Of a stretch of 64,000 nt of DNA, positions 22,453 to 34,600 are shown in pieces. Source of the stretch: Nissolia schottii (lineage: Eukaryota > Streptophyta > Magnoliopsida > Fabales > Fabaceae). A program made the translations under genes and the position numbers. The DNA is taken from positions 1 through 64,000 of the forward strand of contig QANU01010069.1 in NCBI GenBank assembly GCA_003254905.1, in the 5' to 3' direction. The notes under the pieces were generated by a model. It saw only the letters and a program-made list of their open reading frames with translations. It ran no database searches and was not told the origin of the DNA. The stretch's first letter is position 1; each line of letters opens with the position of its first letter.

Positions 22453-23100
22453 GTAAAACTGTGTGAGAGGGTGCTCAGGCTCTCAAAAAGCATATGCTAT
22501 ATTTTGTGTTTGGTAAACAAAAAGTAGAGGTGTTGTTGCGCTTTTAAAAGTCTGGTAGTGCTCTTAAGAGCTATCATGAATAGCTTTTTAGAGTTGACTT
22601 GTGTTTTTTAAATATTAAAATACTAATATAATATTAGATTTTAATGGATATTATTACTCTTCTAAATCTTTATGTTTGTTATAATAATTTTAGATATAAA
22701 GGAAACATTTAAATATATTTATCTAATACAATTTTTATAATTCTGTTTATTGAAAGCTACTTTTATTTTCGTTTTTTACCAAATAACACTTGTAACTTTT
22801 TTAGAGTAACTTTTGAAAGATTAAAGAACTTAGTTACTCTCAAAGAAGCATAAACATTTTCATACCACGCCTTAGTACCCAAACATTACTCATTTACTTA
22901 TTCTAATTCCAAATAGATAAAATTAACACGTTATGATCTAATTCACATTCATTTCTTTGATCACACGTTATTGCCTAATGATATTGAAATACCAAAATGT
23001 CAAGGGTAAACAACAATGTAAGCTAGTTGTAGTATATTAATAGAACTCTACTAAGTTTCTCAAGTAATTACCTACAAAGATGTATAAAATATCCTTTATT
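22453..23100. other. Unassigned AT-rich sequence
   Basis: No gene seen. The stretch leads into the conserved upstream part of the defensin-like unit. Confidence 0.35.
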
Positions 23101-24428
23101 TAAAACCTCAAGTTTCCAACTTCCAACTATTCCCCCTTATACCACCACCACTGAGGATCAAACTCTATTATTTTGTAATTGAGAGCTATGTAGCTTGAAA
23201 TATAGTTTGGGGAAAATAATCATTAATTCTTCCTTTAATTCTTGTCTAATATTCAGTATCAAGGTGTGTTTCTGCACAAAACAACACTCAAAGAACGAGC
23301 AGTTAAACGCATATGATCGTTAAGCAATTATTTTCCATAAAATGATACAGTTTATTCACAATTCTCAAAACTAAATTTAAAGAGGACATGACACAATTTC
23401 TTATTAATTAATTATTTTTATATACAATTTGACACTAATACACGCCATTAAAGTTAGGAAAACAAACAAATATATAGAGTGCATCACCCTCCCATCACAA
23501 ACCTATGGGTTAAGGTCTACATTGCTATCCATATTAATCAGACCGATGTCCAACCCATACCAAATTGATCGCGTAAAAACTGGCCTTAAATGCATCACGT
23601 AAGAACCACGAATTTGCCATTTTTATTTTTACCAAAACTAAAACTACAATTGATTATAGCCCACAAGAATTACTTGATAATTCTAAAACATTCTTTTGCA
23701 TTGACATTTTTTATTAATTAAAAATTTATAATCTTATGACTATATATGTATATTATATTAGGTTTTTTTAATTATTCGTGCTACTTTTTATTTGATTTAA
23801 GTCAAGACTTTCTATATCATTCTAGTTATTTAGAAATGTATGGTAATATTTGCAGGTTATATATTTGAATAGTTGAAATACTTAGGTTAATGTATTTTGG
23901 TTAAAATAAAAGGATCTTCCTTCTTTCAAATTGTTCAAAACTCTAAAACTTGATTATTTTAATTTTAAAATGACTTCGTTACACACTATATGGAGGATTT
24001 ACACATAGACATAAATTTTTCATTAAAACTTTACTTTTAGACATATTTCTAAAGCCAATTTTTTTAATTTTAAATCACAATAATTTTTATTTTAAAAGAA
24101 TTAAAATTGAATAAACTTTATTATATTTCAAAATAACATTTTTCAAACCTGTTACAATCTAAAATAACGTTTTTCAAAGCAAAAACGTTCATTTCTTGCA
24201 TATTTACGCTAGTTCTTTTATAACAGTAGTTTTGCTGGAAGGTTTTCTTATTTATGGTCCAAGATGTTTTAGAGAAAAAATATATACTTCAATACGAATA
24301 CAAAACCGTCTTTCAAAATCTTTTAAAATTAGATCTAAAAGGGGTGTGATTTCAATATTATACATATATGATTCCACGCTAACAAGGAAATTTAGTAATC
24401 CAATGCTAGTGTTGAACGAAGCCAACAA

Positions 24429-24436
24429 TATATAAA
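24429..24436 (+). promoter_or_regulatory. TATA box of defensin-like gene A
   Basis: TATATAAA, 85 bases upstream of the start codon, giving a short 5' leader. The same bases are in copy D at 55634-55641. In pseudogene B the site reads TATGTAAA. Confidence 0.6.
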
Positions 24437-24520
24437 CTCTTCTCTTCATTTTTCTGCGTGATATTGTGCTTGTAGAAACAATAATAAGAAAAGTGGAATC
24501 TGGTGTTGCAGTTTCTAGTG

Positions 24521-24855
24521 ATGACTAAGATTTCTCTCACACACGTTCTTATTCTTGTCCTTTTTGTTTACGGTAATTAAGATTATCAACTTAAAATTTT
24601 TAGTAACTAATTTTGAATGCTTGTAAATTTTTTTTGAAATATTATCCTTTCTAACAAAGCATTTGAATTTACGCAGTTTGTAGAATGACGACTATTGTAG
24701 TTGCTCAGAAAAGGTGTGCAAAAGTGTTGAAGCGAAATGGATGCGACCTGTATAAGTGCGGAAAAGCTTGTTACAAAAAATATCATGGAAATGGACAGTG
24801 CATTGGGCGTGATGAAATTTATCAATGTGTTTGTGTATATAATTGTGTTGGTTAA
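24521..24855 (+). CDS. Defensin-like secreted cysteine-rich peptide, copy A
   Basis: Two exons, 24521-24572 and 24677-24855, with a 104-base GT-AG intron in phase 1 give 76 residues. Residues 1-28 form a signal peptide (hydrophobic LTHVLILVLFVYV, likely cut after VVAQ). The mature part has eight cysteines at 31, 40, 45, 49, 59, 68, 70 and 74. The C-x3-C (45-49) and C-x-C (68-70) pair is the cysteine-stabilised alpha-beta signature of plant defensin-like (DEFL/LCR) peptides. A small first exon coding most of the signal peptide is typical of that family. The intron acceptor at GCAG (24673-24676) is chosen because the next AG gives an immediate stop. The role is unknown: family members act in pathogen defence or in reproductive signalling. 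Expression was not tested. Confidence 0.85.
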
Positions 24856-26039
24856 AAATCATGCATCTCACATTCTCAATGTTAAATGTTCAGTATTAAA
24901 GTCACAGGAATAAAGTTATAAAACTTATGAGTAATTTGACATTACACAAGCTTACGAAATTGTAATGAATTTAATATCTAAATGAGTTTATCTTCTTATA
25001 TTTAGTTTGTTCATTTTTTTCGAGCACTAGAACCCTATCAATCTATCTCCTCTCTTTGTTTCTAAAATTAACACCCACAAAAAGTGTGGCCTGACATAAT
25101 CTAGCATTGACTAACCATGAAACAAATGTACTATGACCACAACCTTAAACTAAAAAAATTATTTTAAATTATAAAATTATTAACATATTCAAACTCTCAT
25201 ATACAATGGAAATGTAAGTTAAAAAATTAGGAAGAGTTAGCTGCCTTTAATGGGAAAAAATGAATACAAGATGATAAAAATGTGAGTAATATATGTCAAT
25301 GATAATACTCTTATTTTCTATGTTGAGCGTGCTAAGTTTTATTCTTCATTCTGATGCCAATGTTGCTATATTCACTAAATTAGTATAACGATGCAAATTG
25401 AGGTTGTTTAATATATTTATTAGCTCGTACAATATTTATGACCAATTGAGTTATTTTTTGATGAATATTCATATTAAAAACATTTGTAATTAATTTGTCA
25501 TGCCCCAAAAAGAGGTTTTGGAGAGGGGTTTTAGAGAGAGAAAATCGTCCAAGAGATGAATTGGAGCTCAGTTTTTGTGCAAGGAAGAAGTGGGGAGATT
25601 GTGGTCTAGTTGTACCTTAAAATTTACTATTCTTGTTTGTTGTGGCGTGCATTCTTTGCTGCAGTGAAGAGTACAACAGTAACGTTGACTAGTTAGAAAT
25701 GTTAATTATTATTATAACTAGAAATACTTTTTTTTGCATTGTATTGATATTAAATTACTCGATATGAAATCATTGTAAATATTGATTTTTTTTTTGTATT
25801 GATATTACAAAATGATGTGAAATCATTAATATGCAAAACAGAAATGATATCAAACATATATAAGAGTGGGAAATTTTGGTGCTTGGAACTTCACGATGAA
25901 AAACCATTTTTTTTTATTTTCTTATTATTGTGACTTGTGTGTTTTAATCTTTTCCAAATTGATTAGCTTATCAATTCACTCATTGGTAGCTACCAACCCT
26001 GAAAATCAAACCATGATTTAATCACCCAAATGCTATTAA

Positions 26040-26690
26040 CCATGTTGTCAACCCATGGTTTGTTCAGTAACACTGTTTGCATAAACTTTTGTATATACAT
26101 GTCCAAATTTTTTCTACACACATACACACTTTTTCAAATACAAAATCATATCAAACTGAATTTACGACGCATTAAATAACAAAAAATAGTTACCACACTC
26201 TTTTGACGTTACCAAATCTACATGGACTCACTCTCTACCATGCACAAACATTTTAAAGCATATGCACAAACTTTTGAACTAACTTGCACAAAAATTTCAA
26301 CAACCAAAACTAAAAAATATGACGGAAATGTAAATGAAAACGAAGAAAACTTTTGTGTTCACATGCACAAACTTTTGAACAAGAATGCACAAATTTTTCT
26401 ATATACGCGCGTGCACACACCAACCAAACATGCACAGACTTTTGAACGAACATGCACAGACTTTTGAACAAACATACACAAATTGTCCTACACACATTCA
26501 CAAACATTTGAAAACCAAAAAACAATGAATATGATGGAAACGAAAAAAAATGATGGTAGATTGAGGAAGAAGAAAGAAAAAAAAATGAAGAATAAAAAAA
26601 AGAGAATAAACACATATTAAGGAGAGTGAGTAGTACAAAAGTTGATAGATTTTTAGTTGTACACAAAACATTTATCTTTATACGTAATCA
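26040..26690 (-). repeat. Dispersed repeat rich in GCACAAACTTTTGAAC
   Basis: Contains eight or so imperfect copies of TGCACAAACTTTTGAAC, each about 20-30 bases apart. The reverse complement resembles 43950-44790 inside GUX intron 1, including the flanking TATTTAATGC and pyrimidine-rich ends. A shorter relative lies at 35905-36120 in MIRO. It is probably a non-autonomous element, class unknown. Confidence 0.55.
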
Positions 26691-26990
26691 TTCCTTACAA
26701 AAGACTTTCATAAGGACAAAGCCCTACGAAGACGTTTGGTATATGATGTAATGTGGATATATTGTCGGCAATATTATAATTAAATTACCTAACAATTTAG
26801 ATGAACTTATTTGGTAACTCAACATTGTTAGTAATGTGGATTACCCAAGTAATTAACATTACCTCTAAAGTTTTAATGTAGATTACCCCATGAGAAGTGT
26901 CTATCTGCATTATCCCATGAGAAGTGTCTATTTACATTACCACCTCTCAAGTAATCCTTTAACTTTTTTATTTTAACAAAAATATCTCTA
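26691..26990. other. Unassigned AT-rich sequence
   Basis: No gene. CATTACC/GGTAATGTGG words recur and CCATGAGAAGTGTCTAT is duplicated at 26890 and 26920, perhaps a MITE end. Confidence 0.3.
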
Positions 26991-27009
26991 ACATAAAAAT
27001 CTCTTTCTT

Positions 27010-27350
27010 CCATGAGTTGCCATTACCACCACCACCCATAACCACTGGCACCACTTACCACTCCCGCCACCACCAACATATACCACCCACCACTGTCAAG
27101 CCACCATCATCACTATCACCCTTGCCTCAACCATTATCACCATAATCGTCACCACCATATACCACCACATTACCACTGTCATCGTCACCATTATCATTGC
27201 CACAACCACCACCACTACAACTACCCACCACTCGTTGTCACCGCCACCACTACTTCCACTACCTACAACCACCACCTCTATTGCCACTACTATAATAGTC
27301 GCCGCCACCACCACCACTACATCCATAACTGACACCTCTATCATGATCCA
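27010..27350. repeat. CCACCA-rich low-complexity tract
   Basis: Irregular CCACCACCA and CATCACC repeats that end at the LTR start (27355). The minus strand gives a meaningless Val-rich open frame. Confidence 0.75.
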
Positions 27351-27354
27351 CCTC

Positions 27355-29805
27355 TGTAACATCTCACTTTCTCCTTAGTAAAGATTTCACAGGATAAAAG
27401 TGTCTGTTGAAATTATTTTGTTTGGTTTTGCAAAAATTTTGCTGACACTAGAATGATTCCTCTTGACCCTTAGAATTGGATGGTAAACCTAAACCGTCAG
27501 TTTAATGAATTTCTGTTCAGTTTTAGACAATTTTGCAGACACTAGATCATTTCCTTTTAGCCATCAGAGTGTAGCAGAATGTCTAAAGTCTCTGGAACCG
27601 TACCTTTATAGAGGAAAAGGTTACAAATACCTTGGATTAACCCCAAATCCTCACTAGGAAGATTAGGAGATCGCGAAAATACGACCGAAATATTTTTTGG
27701 ACGGCCGTACGCGAAACACCAGGACATCGTACAACAAAACACGATCAAACGGGACTGGAAAGTGGGCCTCGCGGGCAAGCAAATCTACTCTCTCTCACAT
27801 TTTCTCTCTCTTCATATGGACCAAGTATTTTTGGTCAAAGTCAAAGATGACTAGGCTATTAGTCATCATCCTTATCCATTCATTTTAATTTCTTTTTCCT
27901 TTTTATTTTTCCAATAAATTTTGTGGCCACAAATGGCCAAGCTACATGGCCTTGGAGGCTATAAATAGCCCTCTATGGCATTTCATTTTCACACCTTATC
28001 ATTACTCTAAAGTCTCTGCTCAAAAGTTGTTCGGTTTAGAAACCCTGTCGTTACGCTGCTGGAACCAGGAGACCAGCCAGGAAAACTATACACCCAGGGA
28101 AACCTCACCCTCCTAACCATCTCCAACCCTCTCCAAGACTCTTACGAAGTGGGTAAACTTAGTTTGCTTACCTCCTTGGTGGCTTCTATGTGCTTGTGTA
28201 TGATTCTGTGCAATTCTGTGAACTGTTGTGGATTATGTTAGGTATGCTAGGCTTAGGTTGTATAGATGACTTTGGACATGTTATTTAAACTGAATTATGT
28301 TGGATTATGGTTGTTGGAACTTGTGGAGAAGTCCCAAGAAGTGGCCATGGGAACGGGTTGTAGGAAGCATAAGAAAACAAAGGAGGAGCCCTAGGTCACG
28401 CCCAAAATTTGCTGAGCTGCTCCGAGAACTGCTAAGCGGCCTAAGGCCTGAATCCCCCAAATGTTTTGAAAAACTACGTGGTGACCTAGGTGAACTTCAG
28501 GGACCACTGAGCGCCTTGAAGAATGATTTGGAAAATGATTTTGAAATGAAGTTATGTGACCTGAATGGTGTCAGGGACCGCTGAACGGATCCAAGGGGGC
28601 GCTGAGCGGCCTGAACCATGGTTGTCCAATGGAGACTTGGACAGGGGTGACGACGTGAACCGGGAGTTCTTGGGGGTGTGAAGCAACCAAGGGAACTCTA
28701 GGTCGCCGAGCTAACCTTGTCAGGGGAAAATGTTTGTGAAAACTATCTTGGGCCACATGTTTCCAACAAGCATGGATCTGTATGATGAATGTTGATCTGT
28801 ATGATGTATGTGGAACATTGAATATAGTCATGCTTATAGTACAATGCATCATGAGGACTAGGTTGTCACCTAAGTGTTAGGACAACCTTAGATAACTAGA
28901 AGGTAATCACCTAATGCTTGAAGATCATAATTGAACACTAGGAAACAAATGATGTTCTAAGAAGGTTCCGACCACCAAGGGTTCAGAGTACCTTGAGACG
29001 AGTATGTAGTTATGTTATAGGCAGCCCCTCTCTTGGCGCGTCTACGGACAAGGCCCTCACCAGTCCAGCAAGATGGATTGGTCAATGATGATGAACAAAA
29101 AAAAAAAAAGAAAGAAAAGAAAGATAAATATGAAAAAGGGTGACGTCACACGTAAGAGATGATGATGATGAGTCCATGCCTGGTCTCGTCAAGAGGACTG
29201 ACCCCCGCCATCCCACTTGGTGGATGGTTAGCCCAATTCGTAGTCGATAAATGGACCCGAGATATCCATTGGTGGTTCGCAACCACTCAAGTGAAAGCGC
29301 TGCCTGGTCGTCGTCAATCTGGGAGCAGAAGTGGTTGTAGTCGTATGGCCACGACTACATGGGCGGCGGACTAGACGTAACAAGAAGGACGCGACCCCGG
29401 AACCCAAGTTCATCCGGAAGTGTAAGAGAATCCCCGTTTCCCCCATGCATAAGGATGTGATGTGATGTATGAGTATATGACTGCAAGTAGATGTAACGTG
29501 TATGTACGGTCAAGAGAACGCTCGAGACGGCCTATATGAATAAACGAATAAAATAACAAGCACGAGAACCTAGATAAGGAAAGACTAGGAATCCCCCGTT
29601 ACGTAGTAAACTAGATAAAGCTACTCATGACCTAGGCAAAGATAATAATTAGTAGGAATGTAGTATGCATGAACAGCTAGAGATCTCCTGAGTGGCCTGG
29701 TTCATAAGCGAGTTAAAGAAGTAAACCCAACGCTAAGCTATACCACTGAGGACGAACGTTCTCACCCCACTCGCTCATGATTCCAGGGGTAGACGAGGGC
29801 TATGA
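27355..29805 (+). mobile_element. Partial Gypsy-type LTR, family copy c
   Basis: Starts TGTAACATCTC as in copy b. It shares the TATA region (27957), the GCTGAGCGGCC repeats (28410-28620), GCATCATGAGGAC (28846), the TGGACCCGA/GATATCCAT block (29250), GAGAACGCTCGAGAC (29514) and GCTCATGATTCCA (29774). It then stops; the final 415 or so bases of copy b are missing. Frames of up to 95 codons within it are LTR sequence, not genes. Confidence 0.8.
27957..27970 (+). promoter_or_regulatory. LTR copy c TATA box in a palindrome
   Basis: GGCTATAAATAGCC: same position as 4337-4350 in copy b, with G-to-C and C-to-G changes that keep the arms paired. Confidence 0.6.
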
Positions 29806-31460
29806 TTAGTTATTAATGAGAAAGATTTTATTAAAACATTGATTGTGGAATTACTTGTATAAACTATCTTTGAGGTTTGATAAAATTGTACTCTTTCCTA
29901 AATTATGTGTAAAATTACACTTCACACTAATTTTTTTTACTTTTTATTTTTTTGCATCTAATCACCAGTGATCAATTAATTTTTTGTTTTTATTTACTTT
30001 TATTGTATTTTGTGTTAAGTTAGTGAAAATAGCGAAAATAATAAAATCTTGTATCTTATTTTATTTTTTGTTTTCACTATTTCCTCTACAAATTTTTGAA
30101 AACAAAAAATAATTGAAATGAAAATAAAAACTTAACAGATCATTAGTGATTAGTCATAATAAAAAATTGTGGTTTGATACAATTTCGTACATAGTTAAGG
30201 TGATGTGTTACTTTATTATCATGCAATTTATCATGGGATATAAATATTCATGTTGAAAATTGTTTACGAAATGAGAGAAGAGAGAAGAGTAAAATAAAAA
30301 TGTTAAAGATGAAGAAGCAATAGTGAAGAGTTGTGGGTTAGGTAAGAGTAAACATAAATGAGTTTGCAGGAGTCATCTATATGAGAAATCTAATATAACA
30401 TTGTCATATGAGAAAATAATATGAGAAGATTCATTCCCTTTTTATATTATATAGGTTTATTGTTTTTGGTTCTTTTAGGAATGGAAAGTTGTGATGTCCA
30501 TCTATTTGGTTGCATAATGGCTTGTTAAAGGTGTCCATGCCACACAGATCACGAATATTCTATCAATAATAATTCGAATGACAAAACACTTCTTAAGCCA
30601 TGTTTTTTTTTTTTGTTTGGAGACTATAGCAATCATCCCATGAGAAGGGATCTTGTTTGAGAAGAGTAAGAACTATAGACAATAATTTTTTTTTTTTAAT
30701 TTAACACCATTGTATGTTCAAAACTTAAATATGAAATCTTTGATTAAGTTAGAACAATCTCTTATCAGCTTATCTACGCACTCGTTAGTGTTTCGTAAGC
30801 CATATGAACATTATTGTATGAAATTTATGTAAAAATTAATCTGTAGACTCGTTTAAAGTTTAGGCTAGAGCTGTATATGGAACTGGAATGCATAAATGCT
30901 AAAATCTTTTCATATCACTCAACAGAGTGACAGTGTAAGATAATCAAAAAAGATATCATTAGATTTTTTCAATAAAAATTATATTGATTTGAATGAAATA
31001 AAATAATATGATTCATTTATTAATTCAATAATATAGTCAAATTTTGACAAAGTTTCTAACCATTTTTTTTTTAAGAGAACACAGACATGCCTTTCAATAT
31101 ATAGATTTATAATACATAGCGTATTTGATTTTCAGGTAAAAACTGGCCGAATTAATTATGAAGTTCTAATGAAAAAATTTTATTCTTGTTTTTGGTACTG
31201 GCCGATGATGGTCAGAATTGATTTTTCACCTTAAAAACCAAACAAATGGTCTAATGAAGAGGAGGTAAAAAAAAAAAAAAAGGCATTGTTGTTTCTAGAC
31301 TTTTCTCACCATTATTTTTTCATAAAAACCTAATCCTGCTTTTGTGCACAGTCGTTTAGAGCATTTGTTCTCTACTACACTAGGGTGCAAGTCAAGTAAT
31401 TCTGCAGCTTCGTATATTTGAGTTATTAACCGTGGAACTGAAAACCCCACTTTTCCTCAC
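29806..31460. other. Intergenic DNA upstream of MIRO
   Basis: AT-rich, no gene. 29990-30150 is related to MITE-like sequence in MIRO intron 4. At 31120-31255 a small inverted repeat (GTATTTGATTTTCAGGT... with ...ACCTTAAAAACCAAACAAA) may be another MITE. Poly-A runs occur at 29097 and 31267. Confidence 0.4.
29985..30155 (+). mobile_element. MITE-like repeat, copy 1
   Basis: Shares TTTTCACTATTTCCT and the following TGAAAAC context with 33415-33585, and in reverse with 46010-46145. The ends are weakly inverted (TTAAGTT / AACTTAA). Confidence 0.45.
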
Positions 31461-31469
31461 ACCGCCCTC

Positions 31470-31673
31470 AATTTGTCCTTCGGCCACGTACTAGCGCCGG
31501 TTACGGTTGCTAGGGTTTTTGCTCCTCTCTCGCTCTTCCCTTTCACCACACACAGGTTCGAAACCCCGCACTTTCATTGCAACGCAATCCTCACCTTTCT
31601 TTTTTATCATCATTTTTTATTTATTTTGCTTTTTAATTTTTAATGTTATTTTAGGTTTTTGGTTTTGGCATCG
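31470..31673 (+). other. Probable 5' untranslated region of MIRO
   Basis: Pyrimidine-rich, higher-GC leader (CCTCACACCGCC to the start codon). TTATTTTAG before 31655 could be a splice acceptor, so a leader intron is possible. Confidence 0.4.
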
Positions 31674-34600
31674 ATGGCGAAAGCTTCTGCTGGAACGGTG
31701 AACCCGCATGGCAGGACCGGGGTTCGAATTGTCGTAGCCGGAGACCAGGGCACCGGAAAATCGAGCCTGATTATCACCGCCGCCGCGGATAACTTCCCGG
31801 TGAACGTGCCGCCGGTGTTGCCTCCAACGAGGTTGCCCGAAGATCTATACCCGGATCGCGTGCCCATCACGATCATCGACACGTCTTCCCGGTACCGAAC
31901 TTTTACGCTTTTGATTAGTGAAATGACACAGTTTTTGAGATTTGAGTAATGGATGATTCGATTGGGTGAGTCGTAATAGGGTTTTTTCTGGTTGTGATTC
32001 GAGGACCACGAAACAGAGAATCAAGTGGAATATGTTTTGAGGTAGCAGTACTGGTTTTTTTTTTTTTTTTTTAATTGTAAGTAAGTGTGTTTGGATTGGT
32101 TTGTTTTGGATTCAAAACTCCTGACACAACATTTGGGAAAAAAGTGATTATTGCTTCAAAATAAACTTCACCCAAACATCTCCTGAATCTACTATGTCTT
32201 TTTGGTTTAGGAGTTGATGTTTCACTTTGGAGCTATGATAAGCATTTTCTTGTACATTAATGTTTCGCCTATAAGGCAAGTTTGGCAGTTTTGTTTCTGA
32301 GCTGTTTGCTGATTATGGTCATGGAATTGTGTGAAGTTGCTTTGAAATTCTGTTTATTGTTCCCTCTATTCACTGCATAAATAATGTAAAGTATACTTTG
32401 CATTCTCCTAGGATAGGTGCAATATTTTACATGTTTGTCCTCAAATCTGAATGTCCTCCTACCCACCTCGTTGTTGTTGTTGTTATTATTATTATTATTT
32501 TGTTGTTTTTGTAGTATTAGTTATTGTTATTGTTATTGCAGGCCGGAGGATAGTGATAAAGTTGCTGAAGAATTGCAGCGGGCTGACACTGTTGTCCTCA
32601 CTTATGCATGTGATCGGCCTGAGACACTAGAAAATCTGAGTATATTTTGGCTCCCACATCTTCGCAAATTAGAGGTTTGATCTTATATTACTCTTTTTTG
32701 CCTTTCCTAAGAATGTTCAATTACAGCTTCAATTTTCCATTTAAAAGTGCACACAGAAAGACAAAAAAGAATACGATAAATATTTTCTACACTTGCACAC
32801 ATACTTCCATACATCTATGCTTGCTGAAATAGATTAATATTTTTTATTTTTTATTTTAAGTGTATATATGCACGACGATATAAATATTTGAACTTAATGA
32901 ACAGGTAAAAGTCCCAGTTATAGTTGTTGGTTGTAAGCTTGATTTGAGAGATGAAAGTCAGCAGGTGAGCCTAGAACAGGTGATGTCACCAATAATGCAA
33001 CAGTTCCGAGAGATTGAAACCTGCATTGAGTGTTCAGCATCTAGGCATATCCAGGTATCTTCTATTCATATCCATGTATTTTTTATCTCTGTCATTGAAA
33101 TATACTTCTTGTTTTGACATTTATTTTGAAGATACTTATCAATTATATCTGGATTTCTCCCCCATGTAATTGTTATCAAATTTTCCTTTTGAAGGTACCT
33201 GATGTTTTCTACTACGCACAAAAAGCTGTCCTTCATCCAACAGCTCCATTATTTGATCAGGAATCACAGACTCTAAAACCTCGATGTGTGCGGGCATTGA
33301 AGCGGATTTTTATCCTCTGTGACCATGACAGAGATGGTGCCCTTAGCGATGCTGAGTTGAATGATTTCCAGGTTTCTTTCTCTTTCTTCCCTTTTAAGAT
33401 GAAAATACTACAAATATGTTTGGTTTTTGTTTTTATTCCCTATTTTCAATATTTTGTGAAGGAAATGCTGAAAACAAGAAGATTTCATTTCCTGTTTCAT
33501 TTTATGTTTTCACTATTTCCTACACTAGATCCTGAAAAACCTGAAACATATTGAAAACAACAGAAGAATAGAAATCAAACAAGTCCTAAATATTGAAAAT
33601 TGAGGCTTGTTTCTTATCCAAGTATTTTTATCTGGCACCTTGAGCCTAATTGTAAGCTTGTTCCTATATTATGTTATGGTTTGGAAAATTTTTATATAAG
33701 ATTCGTGTAAAATCTAACAAAACTATTGACAGGTCAAATGTTTCAATGCACCTTTGCAACAATCGGAAATTGTGGGTGTAAAGAAGGTTGTACAAGAAAA
33801 GTTGTCTGAAGGCGTGAATGAACGTGGGCTTACTTTGACAGGGTTCCTATTTCTTCATGCTCTTTTCATAGAAAAAGGGCGTCTTGAGACAACATGGACC
33901 GTGCTCAGGAAGTTTGGATATAATGATGATATCAAGCTTGCTGATGATCTGATTCCCCCTTTGAAAAGGGCTCCTGATCAGGTATTTCTTTTGGGAAGAA
34001 GTGTGACCTCATTTGTTGTGTGTATGACTTACATTTATATGTTATGCCTGTCTGAGATCAATTTATGGACCTCAAGAAATTCTGTATTGTTCTGATCAAG
34101 ATTGGCTTTAATGTCTGCAGAGTGTGGAGCTGACAAATGAAGCACTTGATTTTTTGAAGACAATCTTTGATGCATATGACAGTGATGGTGTATGTCATTT
34201 GTGCATCTGACCTTGTATATTTTTACCTTTCACGCTGCCTGTTATTTTGTTTCTAAACATTTTCTCAAATGACTTTCTTGTGATGGTAACTTGCATAACT
34301 CCTTGACATTTGACCATTGTTTTTGTTCCTCCAGGATGGGATGTTGCGACCTCGTGAACTTGAAGAATTATTTTCTACTGCCCCAGAAAGGTAGATTGGT
34401 ATATGCTTTTACTTTACGATCCTCATTACTGGCAGATTGCTTTGCTTTGGTTTGTTTGACTTAATGGGTAGTGAGTTTAGCATATGCTGTGTTATATTTA
34501 AATGGATTCATGCTATGAGGATCTAGTACATCTTACACTGCTTCTTCAATGTTTTACAAACTCTAGTCATGGCATTTTTTGTTTTTTCCCCCCTGTATAT

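Larger units (their letters stand above)
23100..25960 (+). repeat. Defensin-like duplication unit A
   Basis: This segment is repeated in part at 51630-53830 (unit B), 53948-54788 (C) and 54790-57190 (D). 23699-25341 matches 54904-56546 at a constant offset of 31,205, with no difference that I could find. Outside that core the flanks are clearly diverged. The unit holds one gene with about 900 bases upstream. Confidence 0.85.

Noticed and set aside
24196-24435. 79-codon plus-strand frame, repeated identically at 55401-55640
   Set aside because: It ends in the TATA box of the defensin-like gene, has no signal peptide or family motif, and is broken in unit B. Its identity in two places only reflects the duplicated core.
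27096-27362. 88-codon minus-strand Val-rich frame
   Set aside because: Translation of a CCACCA low-complexity tract next to an LTR.
28297-28584. 95-codon plus-strand frame
   Set aside because: Inside LTR copy c; it translates the GCTGAGCGGCC repeat region.
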